Shown piece by piece: positions 33,144 through 42,112 of a stretch of 64,000 nt of DNA. The notes under the pieces are model-generated. The model saw only the letters and a list, made by a program, of their open reading frames with translations. It did no database searches and was not told the origin of the DNA. Position numbers and translations under genes: made by a program. This stretch comes from Paenarthrobacter nicotinovorans (GTDB lineage Bacteria; Actinomycetota; Actinomycetes; Actinomycetales; Micrococcaceae), in NCBI RefSeq assembly GCF_007670255.1, contig NZ_SZVS01000014.1, positions 62,001 through 126,000 on the forward strand. The letters run 5' to 3'. Numbering within the stretch: position 1 is the stretch's first letter; every line of letters begins with the position of its first letter.

Positions 33144-33188
33144 AAGGGTAGTGCCCGCCGTCCGCGGTGAGCACTACCCTTTCGTTTT
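33144..33188 (+). terminator. intrinsic terminator between the lppM-like gene and pheS
   Basis: AAGGGTAGTGC, a 16-base loop, GCACTACCCTT, then TCGTTTT. It should end the lipoprotein transcript, 56 bases before pheS. Confidence 0.75.
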
Positions 33189-33236
33189 GCAGGCCTGCCT
33201 TGCCGGCCGCTCCCAACTCGTAGCTAAGAACAGTAG

Positions 33237-34298
33237 ATGACTGACACTTTGCCAGGCGCCGCCATCCCGAATCCGCTGGATGAGGCCGCCATCAACGCCG
33301 CCGTCGAGGACGCCATCGCCGCTATTGGGGCAGCTTCCTCCCTTGATGAACTCAAGGCTGTCCGCCTTGCCCACACGGGCGAGAAGTCGCCCCTGAGCCT
33401 TGCCAACCGCGAAATCGGTGGCCTGGCCAAGGAGCACAAGGCGGCCGCCGGTAAGCTCATGGGCTCCTCGCGCGGCAGGGTTAACCAGGCGCTCGCCGCC
33501 AGGACCCAGGTGCTTGAAGCAGAGAATGACGCCCGCATCCTGATCGAGGAAACGGTTGATGTCACCGCGGCCCCGCGTCGGCGTCGTGCCGGTGCGCGCC
33601 ACCCGCTGTCCACCCTGCAGGACCGGGTGTCGGACATCTTCGTCGGCATGGGCTGGGAAATCGCCGAGGGCCCGGAAGTCGAATCCGAGTGGTTCAACTT
33701 CGATGCCTTGAACTTCAAGCCGGACCACCCGGCACGTGAAATGCAGGACACGTTCTTCGTGGAGCCTCCTGAAGCACACCTGCTCATGCGCACCCACACT
33801 TCTCCAGTGCAGGTCCGTTCGATGCTGGAGCGCGAGGTGCCCATCTACGTGCTGTGCCCGGGCAAGGTGTTCCGCACCGATGAGCTCGACGCCACGCACA
33901 CGCCCGTCTTCCACCAGTTCGAGGGCCTGGCCATCGACAAGAACCTCAGCATGGCGGACCTCCGCGGCACCTTGGAGCACTTCGCGCGCCAGATGTTCGG
34001 AGATGAGGCTTCCATCCGCTTGCGCCCCAACTACTTCCCGTTCACGGAGCCGTCTGCGGAACTGGACATCTGGCACCCCGGCGCCAAGGGTGGCCCGCGG
34101 TGGATCGAATGGGGTGGCTGCGGCATGGTCAATCCCAACGTCCTCCGGGCGGCCGGTATTGACCCGGACGTCTATTCAGGTTTTGCCTTCGGCATGGGCA
34201 TTGAGCGCACGCTCATGTTCCGCAACGAAGTCGGCGACATGCGCGACATGATCGAAGGCGATGTACGTTTCAGCGAGCACTTCGGGATGGAGATCTAA
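33237..34298 (+). CDS. pheS: Phenylalanine--tRNA ligase alpha subunit
   Basis: The 353-residue class II synthetase subunit begins with a coiled-coil N-terminus that binds tRNA, followed by the catalytic core: motif 2-type region CPGKVFRTDELDATHTPVFHQ, FTEPSAELDIWH, and motif 3 GMGIERTLMFRNEVGDMRD. The substrate-pocket segments fit PheS rather than other class II enzymes. pheT follows after 2 bases; together they form the alpha2-beta2 enzyme. Confidence 0.97.
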   Translation: MTDTLPGAAIPNPLDEAAINAAVEDAIAAIGAASSLDELKAVRLAHTGEKSPLSLANREIGGLAKEHKAAAGKLMGSSRGRVNQALAARTQVLEAENDARILIEETVDVTAAPRRRRAGARHPLSTLQDRVSDIFVGMGWEIAEGPEVESEWFNFDALNFKPDHPAREMQDTFFVEPPEAHLLMRTHTSPVQVRSMLEREVPIYVLCPGKVFRTDELDATHTPVFHQFEGLAIDKNLSMADLRGTLEHFARQMFGDEASIRLRPNYFPFTEPSAELDIWHPGAKGGPRWIEWGGCGMVNPNVLRAAGIDPDVYSGFAFGMGIERTLMFRNEVGDMRDMIEGDVRFSEHFGMEI

Positions 34299-34300
34299 CA

Positions 34301-36844
34301 GTGCGTATCCCACTTTCCTGGCTGCGTGAATTCGCGCAGGTTCCGGCCGACGCAACGGCCGAAGACGTCATGGCGGACCTGGTCAAGGTCGGCTTCGAAG
34401 AAGAAGACGTACACCGTCCCACGGACGAGCTCAAGGGGCCGATCGTTGTTGGCCAGGTCCTGAGCCTGGTCAAGGAACCGCAGACCAACGGCAAGACCAT
34501 CAACTGGTGCCAGGTCCGCGTCGTTCCGGAAGGACAGGAGCAGACCCTCAACGGCAAGGGCATCGACCCCTCGGGTGTGCAGGGAATTATTTGCGGTGCC
34601 CATAACTTTGTTGAAGGCGACAAGGTGGTAGTCACCCTGCCTGGCGCTGTCCTGCCTGGCAACTTCCAGATCTCCGCCCGCAAAACCTACGGACACCTGT
34701 CTGCGGGAATGATCGCTTCTGTCCGCGAGCTCGGCATCGGTGATGACCACGACGGCATCCTCGTCCTCTCCCGCATTGGACTTGACCCGGAAATCGGTAC
34801 CGACGCGATGGAACTGCTGGGTCTCTATGACCAGGCAGCCGAAATCAACGTCACGCCCGACCGTGGTTACGCGTTCTCCATCCGTGGCGTTGCCCGGGAA
34901 TACGCCCACGCCACTGGAACGTCTTTCGTGGACCCCGCGTCCAAGGTCAACGCGCCTGCCTCCCTGCAGGGTGGCTACGGCGTGAAGCTTAACGATGACG
35001 CGCCCATTTACGGCAAGCCTGGCTGTGACCGCTTTGTTGCCCGCACCGTGCGGGGCGTGGATGCTTCCCGTCCGACCCCGCCGTGGATGTCCTCGCGCCT
35101 CCGCCTCGCGGGCGTGCGGAGCATCTCGCTGCCCGTGGATATCTCCAACTACGTCATGCTGGAGCTGGGTCAACCCAACCACTGCTACGACCTCGACAAG
35201 CTGGCGGGCGACATCGTTGTCCGCCGCGCTGTCGCAGGGGAGAAGATCACTACCCTCGACGACAAGGAACGTACGCTCGACGTCGAGGACCTGCTGATCA
35301 CAGATGACTCCGGTGCCATCGGCATTGCCGGTGTCATGGGCGGTGCGCACACGGAGGTGTCAGATTCCACCACGAACATCCTGGTGGAGGCGGCGCACTT
35401 TGATGAAGTGTCCATCGCCCGCTCCCGCCGCCGACACAAGCTGCCGTCCGAAGCGTCCAAGCGATTCGAGCGTGGCGTTGACTGGCACGTTGCCAACATT
35501 GCCGCGCAGCGCGTGGTCGATCTCCTGGTGGAGCTCGCCGGTGGAACAGCGGATCAGGCCGGTACCGACGTCGGGACCGCGCCTGACGCCGTCGTGATCG
35601 ACCTGCCTGCAGGTTTCGCCTCAGCGCGGATCGGTATCGACTTCACTGAAGAGCAGATCACCACCTCCCTGGAGGACCTGGGGGCCGTCGTGGAGAAGAC
35701 CGCTACCGGATACCGCGTCACTGCCCCCAGCTGGCGCAACGACCTTGAAACCAAGGAAGACCTCTCCGAGGAAATCGCGCGCCTCGTCGGCTATGACAAC
35801 ATTCCGGCGACCTTGCCGGTGGCGCCTCCGGGGCGGGGCTTGAGCCGCACGCAGCAGCAGAAGCGTCGCGTAGTGCAGGCGCTGGCTGATGCCGGCCTGA
35901 CCGAGGTGCTGTCCTACCCGTTCGTCACCAAGGCTGCCAATGACACGTTCGGCGTGGCGGAGGAAGGTGCGCCGCGCCCGGCACTGAAGCTTGCCAACCC
36001 GATCAGCGAGGAACACGGTTACCTCCGTACCTCCATCCTGCCGGGCCTTATCGAGGTCGCCCGCCGGAACCACTCGCGCGGATTCCGCGATCTTGCGCTC
36101 TATGAGGCCGGCTCGGTCTTCCTCCCGGGTGACAAGCTCGGAACCGAATCCATCCCGCCGCTGGGCGCCAAGCCCAGCGATGAGGTTCTGGATGCGCTGT
36201 ACGACGGCGTCCCTCACCAGCCGCTGCACATCGGCGCTGTCCTCACCGGCCACGATTCTCCGGCCGCTGCAACGCACAAGCCGCGTGCCTGGGATTGGGC
36301 GGACGCCGTTGATGTCGCGAGGCTGATCGCCGACGTCCTTGGTGTCGAACTGGTTGTCAGCCAGGGCAGCCACCAGGCGTTCCACCCTGGGCGTGCCGCC
36401 CAGCTCGCGCTGCGCAACGGCGATGTCGTTGGTTACGCCGGGGAACTCCACCCCAAGCTCCTGGCTTCGCACGACATGCCGGCCCGTTCCGTGGCTGTCG
36501 AGGTTAACGTTGAGGCGTTGTTCGACGCTGCTGCCGACGTCATTGTCGCCAAGCACATCTCCGGGTTCCCGGTGGCGACACAGGACGTTGCCTTGGTGGT
36601 TCCGCAGGACGTGCCCGCTGACCAGGTTCTGTCTGCGCTCCGGGAAGGCGCCGGGGAGCTGCTCGAGGACGTTGCGTTGTTCGACGTCTACGTTGGTCCG
36701 GGAATTGAGGACGGTAAGAAGTCCTTGGCCTTCGGCCTGCGGTTCAGGGCAAACGACCGCACGCTGACGGCGGACGAGGCATCCGAAGCCCGCGCCGCGG
36801 CCGTGGCCGTTGCGGCTGACCGCTTCGGCGCCGTCCAGCGCTAG
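34301..36844 (+). CDS. pheT: Phenylalanine--tRNA ligase beta subunit
   Basis: The 847-residue beta subunit has the N-terminal tRNA-binding (EMAP-like) domain (IVVGQVLSLV...WCQVRV), the B3/B4 editing domain with LPVDISNYVMLELGQPNHCYD, a B5 domain, the core-like region EVLSYPFVTKA, and the C-terminal anticodon-binding fold (HISGFPVATQDVALVV; LAFGLRFRANDRTLT). Start is GTG 34301. No internal truncation is seen. Confidence 0.97.
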   Translation: MRIPLSWLREFAQVPADATAEDVMADLVKVGFEEEDVHRPTDELKGPIVVGQVLSLVKEPQTNGKTINWCQVRVVPEGQEQTLNGKGIDPSGVQGIICGAHNFVEGDKVVVTLPGAVLPGNFQISARKTYGHLSAGMIASVRELGIGDDHDGILVLSRIGLDPEIGTDAMELLGLYDQAAEINVTPDRGYAFSIRGVAREYAHATGTSFVDPASKVNAPASLQGGYGVKLNDDAPIYGKPGCDRFVARTVRGVDASRPTPPWMSSRLRLAGVRSISLPVDISNYVMLELGQPNHCYDLDKLAGDIVVRRAVAGEKITTLDDKERTLDVEDLLITDDSGAIGIAGVMGGAHTEVSDSTTNILVEAAHFDEVSIARSRRRHKLPSEASKRFERGVDWHVANIAAQRVVDLLVELAGGTADQAGTDVGTAPDAVVIDLPAGFASARIGIDFTEEQITTSLEDLGAVVEKTATGYRVTAPSWRNDLETKEDLSEEIARLVGYDNIPATLPVAPPGRGLSRTQQQKRRVVQALADAGLTEVLSYPFVTKAANDTFGVAEEGAPRPALKLANPISEEHGYLRTSILPGLIEVARRNHSRGFRDLALYEAGSVFLPGDKLGTESIPPLGAKPSDEVLDALYDGVPHQPLHIGAVLTGHDSPAAATHKPRAWDWADAVDVARLIADVLGVELVVSQGSHQAFHPGRAAQLALRNGDVVGYAGELHPKLLASHDMPARSVAVEVNVEALFDAAADVIVAKHISGFPVATQDVALVVPQDVPADQVLSALREGAGELLEDVALFDVYVGPGIEDGKKSLAFGLRFRANDRTLTADEASEARAAAVAVAADRFGAVQR

Positions 36845-36856
36845 TTTCCTACCTGT

Positions 36857-36892
36857 AAAACCCCGGGACTTCGGTCCCGGGGTTTTCTTTTA
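36857..36892 (+). terminator. terminator after pheT
   Basis: AAAACCCCGGGAC, loop TTCG, GTCCCGGGGTTTT, then CTTTT. A strong intrinsic terminator. Confidence 0.95.
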
Positions 36893-36914
36893 CCGAGATT
36901 CGACTCCCAACATC

Positions 36915-36972
36915 TTGACAGAATATTCACGCATGTATGACAGTTTTGTCATACACATGTGAAACATGTGTA
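36915..36972 (+). promoter_or_regulatory. promoter/operator region of the secreted protease gene, two adjoining palindromes
   Basis: TTGACA (36915-36920) is a candidate -35. It is followed by TATGACA-GTTT-TGTCATA (36936-36953) and then TACACATG-TGAAA-CATGTGTA (36952-36972), two different perfect inverted repeats that share two bases. Operators for one or two regulators are likely. The start is about 50 bases downstream. Confidence 0.6.
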
Positions 36973-37020
36973 TCACATCCCTCGCGCGGCTCCACGAGAG
37001 CTGCTCTTTGAAAGGTACCC

Positions 37021-37887
37021 ATGAAAAAGCAGAAGCTTGCTGTGCTTGTCGGAGCTGCGGTTGTGGCACTGACATCCTCGCTGACCGGAGCAGCCGTAGC
37101 GTCAGAGCCGACGCCTGCGGTCGCCAACTCCGGTTTCCAACCGGTATCGCACGCCGTGGACAAGACGCAGACCTCCGGCTCCGCGGCCTCCCCGTTGGCC
37201 GACAGGTACAGCCTTGCAATGCCCTCCAAGAACGGCGGCGCTTCCACCGACTCAGTCATCGGCGCTGATGGCAGGGTTCGGATCACCGACACTACGGCTG
37301 CACCAAACCGCTCCATCGTGCAGATCGAATTCAATGGCGGATACATCTGCTCCGGGGCACTTATCTCCGCTGACACGGTGTTGACCGCTGGCCATTGCGT
37401 GCATGAAGGCGGCACCGGCTCGACCGCGGACTACTCCTGGGGCGTCAAGGTCGCGCCCGGACGCAACGGGGCAACAGACCCCTACGGCAGCTGTGGGGCC
37501 AGCAAGATCTACACCGACCAGCGCTGGATCGATTCGGCCAACACCAACGCGGACTGGGGCGTCATCAAACTCGATTGCACTGTAGGCAACACCACCGGTT
37601 GGTTGAACTATGCAGGCACCACCGCCAGCCTGAACGGAACCAGCGCTACGGTCAGGGGCTATCCCGGCGATAAGGCTTTCGGCACCATGTGGTCCATGAC
37701 CGGAACCATCGACAGCACCCAGACTGAGAAGGTCTTCTACAAAATGGATACGTACGGTGGCCAAAGCGGTGCACCGGTCTACAACAGCAGCCACACCATC
37801 GTGGCCATCCACACCAACGGCGGCAGCTCAAATTCGGGAACCCGCATCACACCGACCCTGGCGAACTACCTGACGTCAGTGAAGTAA
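37021..37887 (+). CDS. secreted trypsin-like (V8/glutamyl endopeptidase type, S1B) serine protease
   Basis: The 288-residue preproprotein has a signal peptide (KKQKLAVLVGAAVVALTSS, cleavage near ASA-type residues 26-28) and a roughly 65-residue pro-region. The catalytic triad is visible: His in VLTAGHCVHEGG, Asp in NADWGVIKLD and Ser in YGGQSGAPVYN. The spacing and GQSGAPV resemble glutamyl endopeptidases of the S1B family; Glu preference is inferred only. Two Cys pairs are possible. ATG 37021 follows GAAAGGTACCC. It is monocistronic between terminators. Confidence 0.9.
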   Translation: MKKQKLAVLVGAAVVALTSSLTGAAVASEPTPAVANSGFQPVSHAVDKTQTSGSAASPLADRYSLAMPSKNGGASTDSVIGADGRVRITDTTAAPNRSIVQIEFNGGYICSGALISADTVLTAGHCVHEGGTGSTADYSWGVKVAPGRNGATDPYGSCGASKIYTDQRWIDSANTNADWGVIKLDCTVGNTTGWLNYAGTTASLNGTSATVRGYPGDKAFGTMWSMTGTIDSTQTEKVFYKMDTYGGQSGAPVYNSSHTIVAIHTNGGSSNSGTRITPTLANYLTSVK

Positions 37888-37911
37888 CCCGGCTGGGTTA
37901 ATTTGGGCAGG

Positions 37912-37950
37912 CAGTGTTCCCCGCAACCCAACATGCTGCGGGGAACACTG
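37912..37950. terminator. 14-bp hairpin between convergent protease and membrane-protein genes
   Basis: CAGTGTTCCCCGCA, 11-base loop, TGCGGGGAACACTG. A smaller repeat TAACCC-GGCT-GGGTTA lies at 37885-37900. Placement suggests bidirectional termination. Confidence 0.75.
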
Positions 37951-37953
37951 GCC

Positions 37954-38949
37954 CTACGATGGCCATCTGCGCAGTGTGCTGTTGACGAGGCCGATGAGCA
38001 CCGCAGTCCACCAGCAGGCCTGTGAGATCCCCGCCGTCACCATGAGCCGGATCTTCAGCCGCCTGCCGAGGTCCACATATCTCGTTCCCGGGGCCTGGGT
38101 GAACAGTTGGCGGAGCACGGGGTGCATGAACACGCCATTGAGCATCAGGACAAGGACGCACACAAGCTTGACCCAGGTGAGCGGGCTGCCGGGATCGGGC
38201 CTGATCAATGCCCCGGATAACAGCAACAGTGCCAGTCCTCCCCAGATCAGGGGTTTGGCCGCCGACTCCAGTGTGGCCACCGCCTGCAGCGGGGTTTTTC
38301 CGAGGAGCCAAAGGAGACCAAGCCAGTCGACTACCAGGATGGCTCCGAAGGCCACCACCAGCGACAGAATATGCACGGCGAGACCAATGCGCTGAATATC
38401 GGGACCGAGATCAAAGGTGTAGCCAACCAGTAGGGAGTCGATCCAGGCCAAGGAGCATAGGATTGCAGGCAACAAGGGGTTGAACGCTGGTTGCCGCCGG
38501 TACCGTACCTCCGATGCAGCCGCCACTTCAGCTTGGTTTTCGCGCCAGTTCAGGAAGCCGGTAGGGCCGATCGTGGGTTCAAGTTGTACGGTGTGGTCGT
38601 ACTTCCGCTGGGAGTCGGCCACAAAGAAGGCATCTGTAGTCACGCGTACGGTCCTAATGATCTTGTTCTCTTTGAAGAAGACAAACAAAGCCGGTGAGGT
38701 CGTATGGACTTCCCGGTTTTCCGGTGCCTGACCGAAGGCTTGCTCTATTGCGTCGTCAGTTCCAGTCCCGGTGACAAAGCCCACGTGGTCCCACGCGAAA
38801 TCCGTGATGTCACTGAGCCTTAATGTGGTCCCGGTGTTGGCAGCTTCAAGAACAACCGCGTTCAGTAGCCTGTCTGTTTCGAGCAATTCGCATGCCTTCT
38901 GTTCAACCAAGTGGAGCGTCAACCAAGTGGTGCGCAGAACGCACACCAT
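37954..38949 (-). CDS. uncharacterised membrane protein
   Basis: The 331-residue protein is not recognised. Residues about 1-160 look soluble: a mixed alpha/beta part with DDAIEQAFGQAP and KIIRTVRVTTDAFFVADSQRKYDHTVQ. The C-terminal half has about four to five hydrophobic helices (about 168-185, 195-222, 238-258, 265-285, 305-325) with GSPLTWVKLVCVLVLMLNGV. The second half loosely resembles small DUF2214/CopD-like membrane families. It is divergent from the Lrp-type gene with an 83-base shared gap. The start could be later than ATG 38949. Confidence 0.6.
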   Translation of the reverse strand: MVCVLRTTWLTLHLVEQKACELLETDRLLNAVVLEAANTGTTLRLSDITDFAWDHVGFVTGTGTDDAIEQAFGQAPENREVHTTSPALFVFFKENKIIRTVRVTTDAFFVADSQRKYDHTVQLEPTIGPTGFLNWRENQAEVAAASEVRYRRQPAFNPLLPAILCSLAWIDSLLVGYTFDLGPDIQRIGLAVHILSLVVAFGAILVVDWLGLLWLLGKTPLQAVATLESAAKPLIWGGLALLLLSGALIRPDPGSPLTWVKLVCVLVLMLNGVFMHPVLRQLFTQAPGTRYVDLGRRLKIRLMVTAGISQACWWTAVLIGLVNSTLRRWPS

Positions 38950-39002
38950 CTATACATGTGTGCCAGTTCCACGTTCGTGACGCGTGATGGCCGACCGAAA
39001 GG

Positions 39003-39017
39003 GTTTGGGGCCCAAAC
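39003..39017. promoter_or_regulatory. palindrome in the divergent Lrp-type promoter region
   Basis: GTTTGGGGCCCAAAC is a perfect 15-base palindrome (7-1-7) in the 83-base gap between the membrane-protein gene and the Lrp/AsnC gene. Autoregulatory binding by the Lrp-type protein is plausible. Confidence 0.45.
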
Positions 39018-39032
39018 GGGGGAGAGTCATAA

Positions 39033-40064
39033 TTGGTGTGCCCCACTACTACGGGGAAGCTGAGGCAGGTGGGGCAACCCTTGCGGGACTTCGAATTCGA
39101 TGAGCGCGATCTGCGGTTGCTGCACGCCCTGCAGATACGGCCGCGCGCCCCATGGGCTGCCTTGTCCTCAATTGTCGGGGCGGATGCCGTCACACTGGCT
39201 CGACGATGGGCCGTTCTTCAGGACACTGGTTTGGCGTGGATGACGTCGTATCGGGGCGAGGGGGCCAGATCCGCAGGGGCGGTGGTGGAAATCAGCTGCA
39301 TCCCCTCGACGTTGGCGGGAATTGTCAACGACTTGGCCCGGGAGCGGGTGGTCATCACCATCGATCAGACGGCCGGAAGCCAGGACCTGGTGCTGTGCGT
39401 GCTGTGTGCCTCGGAAGCCGAGCTGACAGCGTTTCTCCTGGAAAGACTGCCCACCTTTGCAGGTATCACCAGCACCCGGACCCACAGGATCATCCGGATC
39501 CTCAGTGATGCGCAGCATTGGCGGTTAAAGTCCCTTCGCGACGATGAGGTCAGCGCGCTCGAACGGTCTGTACCCCAGCCGCAGCCAAGCAAGTCCGTGG
39601 TGACCGACTCCGTGGAGGACGAACTGACGCGAATTCTCCTCATCGAGGGAAGGGCTTCAGTCTCCGACCTGGCGCAGTGGCTACGTTTCAGCCCGGCCCG
39701 GGCCAAGTCTGCGCTGTCGAACATCCTGGGAGCCCAGCGGGTAGTGGTGCGGCTGGACATTGCGCGGACTTTTTCGCCGTGGCCGGTCAGCGTCTGGTAT
39801 TTCCTGCGGGTGCCACCGGCCAAGGTTGACGGGGTCGCTGCGGGCCTGGCAAGGCTGGATGTCGCACGGCTCGTCGCCACGACCGGAGGTCAATACTCCT
39901 TGGTGTTGTCGGTCTGGCTCCGGCGCGTTGAGGACATGGCCGCCCTGGAGCGGCAGCTGGGCGAACGATTGCCGTATGTGGAGATCGAGGACCGTTCCAT
40001 TGTTCTCCGAACGCCCAAGCACATGGGCAAGCGCCTGTACCCGGACGGCAGGAGGATAGTCTGA
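39033..40064 (+). CDS. Lrp/AsnC-family regulator with two tandem HTH-RAM units
   Basis: The 343-residue protein is about twice the usual Lrp length. The first unit has DERDLRLLHALQIRPRAPWA and a RAM-like ligand domain (AGIVNDLARERVVITIDQTAG). The second begins near residue 190 (VEDELTRILLIEGRASVSDL, then RAKSALSNILGAQRVVV) with its own RAM-like part (VAAGLARLDVARLVATTGGQ). Such double AsnC proteins occur in actinobacteria. They are expected to sense amino acids or similar ligands. It stands 52 bases before the PPTase gene and near the NRPS, so control of those genes is possible. Start GTG 39033 is uncertain. Confidence 0.8.
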   Translation: MVCPTTTGKLRQVGQPLRDFEFDERDLRLLHALQIRPRAPWAALSSIVGADAVTLARRWAVLQDTGLAWMTSYRGEGARSAGAVVEISCIPSTLAGIVNDLARERVVITIDQTAGSQDLVLCVLCASEAELTAFLLERLPTFAGITSTRTHRIIRILSDAQHWRLKSLRDDEVSALERSVPQPQPSKSVVTDSVEDELTRILLIEGRASVSDLAQWLRFSPARAKSALSNILGAQRVVVRLDIARTFSPWPVSVWYFLRVPPAKVDGVAAGLARLDVARLVATTGGQYSLVLSVWLRRVEDMAALERQLGERLPYVEIEDRSIVLRTPKHMGKRLYPDGRRIV

Positions 40065-40116
40065 AGACGGCCCAGTCAAGGCGTCTGGCCTGTAGGGGAG
40101 CTGCGAAAGGAGATCC

Positions 40117-40767
40117 GTGGAAATCCTGGTGCTGGAGCTGCGCAGGCTCAGCGACGTGCACCTTCAGGCGAACCTGCCCGCGCAACTGGGGGACCCCGCG
40201 CACCAGCGGGCCCTCCGCTTCGCCAACCCGGTGGACCGTGCGGAATTCGTCGCGGGTCGGCTGGCCCTTTCGAACTTTGCCGCCTCGCTCCTCGACGTCG
40301 ACCCCAACCGGATCAGGCCCGATTACCGCTGTCCGCAGTGTGGCCCTGGCCAGGACCACGGCCGGCCGGGATTCATGCTCGACGGCGGCCCCGCACCTGT
40401 GGTGGTCAGCGCCTCCCGGGCGTCGGGCTGGGTGCTGCTGGCCGGCGTCGTGCATCCAACGGATGGCTTCCGGCTGGGAGTGGACCTTGAAGCGATAGGC
40501 AAAGTCGGATTCGACGGCTTCGATGACCTGGCGCTGACAGGCAGCGAGAAGCGTTTCCTGGCATCAATGCCGGCAAGACATCAAGCTCTGCACCGAACGC
40601 GCTTATGGGCGCGTAAGGAAGCTTGGCTGAAGATGACCGGCGAAGGCCTGCGCCGAAACCCCGCCGAGGTGGACGTACTGGACCGGCCTGGCCTGCGGGA
40701 TGTCACCGAAAGGGAACTGCCTGCCGGGCAACCGGAAGGACTGGTGGCCGCGCTGGCCCACGGCTAA
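40117..40767 (+). CDS. 4'-phosphopantetheinyl transferase (Sfp type)
   Basis: The 216-residue protein has both PPTase signatures: GVDLEAI (about 126-132) and WARKEAWLKMTGEGL (about 165-179), which hold the Mg and CoA ligands. Such enzymes activate carrier proteins by adding phosphopantetheine. The nearby NRPS carries one carrier domain with a free Ser, the likely substrate; other carriers in the cell are also possible. GTG 40117 follows AAAGGAGATCC. The 3' end overlaps the convergent M1 peptidase gene by four bases. Confidence 0.88.
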   Translation: MEILVLELRRLSDVHLQANLPAQLGDPAHQRALRFANPVDRAEFVAGRLALSNFAASLLDVDPNRIRPDYRCPQCGPGQDHGRPGFMLDGGPAPVVVSASRASGWVLLAGVVHPTDGFRLGVDLEAIGKVGFDGFDDLALTGSEKRFLASMPARHQALHRTRLWARKEAWLKMTGEGLRRNPAEVDVLDRPGLRDVTERELPAGQPEGLVAALAHG

Positions 40768-42101
40768 CCCGCTGGAGGCAGCGCCGGCAGTGCGGTCTCG
40801 TAGAGCCACGGCCGCAGGATCGATGCCGTATCGAAGCCCGGCATGAAGGCGTCCGCTGCTGTAATGAAGGACTCCGTGGATACTGATCCGTGCCGGTTCC
40901 CAGCGGTCCAGTGCTGAAGGAAAGCGAAGAAAGCCTCGTCCCCGGCCGCCACCCGCAGCGCATGAACGGCCAAGGCCCCGCGCTTGTAGACCCTGTCATC
41001 GAACATGAGCTCCGGACCGGGGTCACCGACCAGCAGGTCCTGCGGCCCGGCGTCGAGCTTTTTCCACGCGGCAGTTGCACGAGCGGCAACGGTCATGGTT
41101 CCGGACTCTTCGGACCACAGCCATTCGGCGTAGCAGGCGAATCCCTCGTGCAGCCAAATGTCTTTCCAGTTGCTGACTGTCAGCGAATTCCCGAACCACT
41201 GATGGGAAAGCTCATGGGCGATCAGCCGCTGCGATTCCCAGGCCTCCTTCATGTGGTTCCGCCCGAAGATGGAGACTGTCTGGGCTTCCAGTGGAATTTC
41301 CAGCTCGTCCTCCGTCACCACCGACGTGTAGTCGGTGAACGGGTACGGACCGAAGCAATCCTCGAAGGTCTTCATCATGTCCGGCTGGCGTCGCAGGCCT
41401 TCCAAGGCATCCCCGGCCATCTCGGCTGTGACAGCGACGAACTGGGGAACCCGGTGATGGGTACCTTCAGCCCGGAGCGGAACCTTGATGTACCGGCCGA
41501 TTTGAACAGTGGCAAGGTATGTTGCCATGGGCTCGACTTGCTCGTACACCCAGGTCTCCCGGCTGGACTTGCGGGAGTGGGAGACGAGCTTGCCGTTGCA
41601 GACCGGCCGGTAGTTGTCGTCGGTAGTCACGGAGATCAGGAAGGTGGACTTGTAGCGCGGGTGGTCATTGCAGGGGAACCAGGATGCGGCGCCGTTCGGC
41701 TGGCCTGCGACCAGCACGCCGTCGTTCAGTTCTTCCCACCCCACATCTCCCCACAGTCCGCGGCGCGGTTGCGGATTGCCGTCATAGCGGATCTCCAGCG
41801 TGAACTGTCGTCCGGGTTTGATCGAGGACGCCGGGGTGAGTACCAAATGTTCGGCCCTGTGGCTGAATTTCTGCAGTTTCCTGCCGTCCAGCTGGATTTT
41901 GGATGCCCGCAAGCCCACGAGGTCCAGCACCACCTGGGTGGTCGCCTCAAGCGCCGTGCAGTGCAGGACAGCCCTGCCGATCAGCTTGTTGCTGCCCAGC
42001 CTGACGTCGAGGTCCAATTCGTATCTATCCACCCGGTAACTCGTGCTGCCGTGATCCAGGGTGTAGGGGTCGGGACTGGGGATGCTGATGGGTGCAGTCA
42101 T
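40764..42101 (-). CDS. M1-family zinc metallopeptidase (aminopeptidase)
   Basis: The 445-residue protein has the M1 zinc motif HELSHQWFGN with the third ligand Glu in WLHEGFACYAEWLW (about residues 290-320). The N-terminal beta domain has YELDLDVRLGSNKLIGRAVLHC and GRRGLWGDVGWEELN-type segments. The GAMEN-like exopeptidase motif is replaced by EIPLEAQTVSIFG. It lacks the large C-terminal domain of PepN, like shorter actinobacterial M1 enzymes. No signal peptide. ATG 42101 follows GGGAG and is 11 bases after the NRPS stop, so they are an operon; a role in handling the NRPS product is inferred. Confidence 0.88.
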   Translation of the reverse strand: MTAPISIPSPDPYTLDHGSTSYRVDRYELDLDVRLGSNKLIGRAVLHCTALEATTQVVLDLVGLRASKIQLDGRKLQKFSHRAEHLVLTPASSIKPGRQFTLEIRYDGNPQPRRGLWGDVGWEELNDGVLVAGQPNGAASWFPCNDHPRYKSTFLISVTTDDNYRPVCNGKLVSHSRKSSRETWVYEQVEPMATYLATVQIGRYIKVPLRAEGTHHRVPQFVAVTAEMAGDALEGLRRQPDMMKTFEDCFGPYPFTDYTSVVTEDELEIPLEAQTVSIFGRNHMKEAWESQRLIAHELSHQWFGNSLTVSNWKDIWLHEGFACYAEWLWSEESGTMTVAARATAAWKKLDAGPQDLLVGDPGPELMFDDRVYKRGALAVHALRVAAGDEAFFAFLQHWTAGNRHGSVSTESFITAADAFMPGFDTASILRPWLYETALPALPPAG

Positions 42102-42112
42102 TAGCTCCCAAT

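Noticed and set aside
33068..33236. T-box or leader peptide controlling pheST
   Set aside because: No Phe-rich short ORF, no T-box core sequence, and too little space between the likely promoter and pheS.
40890..42104. 404-codon plus-strand frame opposite the M1 peptidase
   Set aside because: The minus strand encodes the HELSHQWFGN zinc motif in the correct family context; the plus frame is a shadow.
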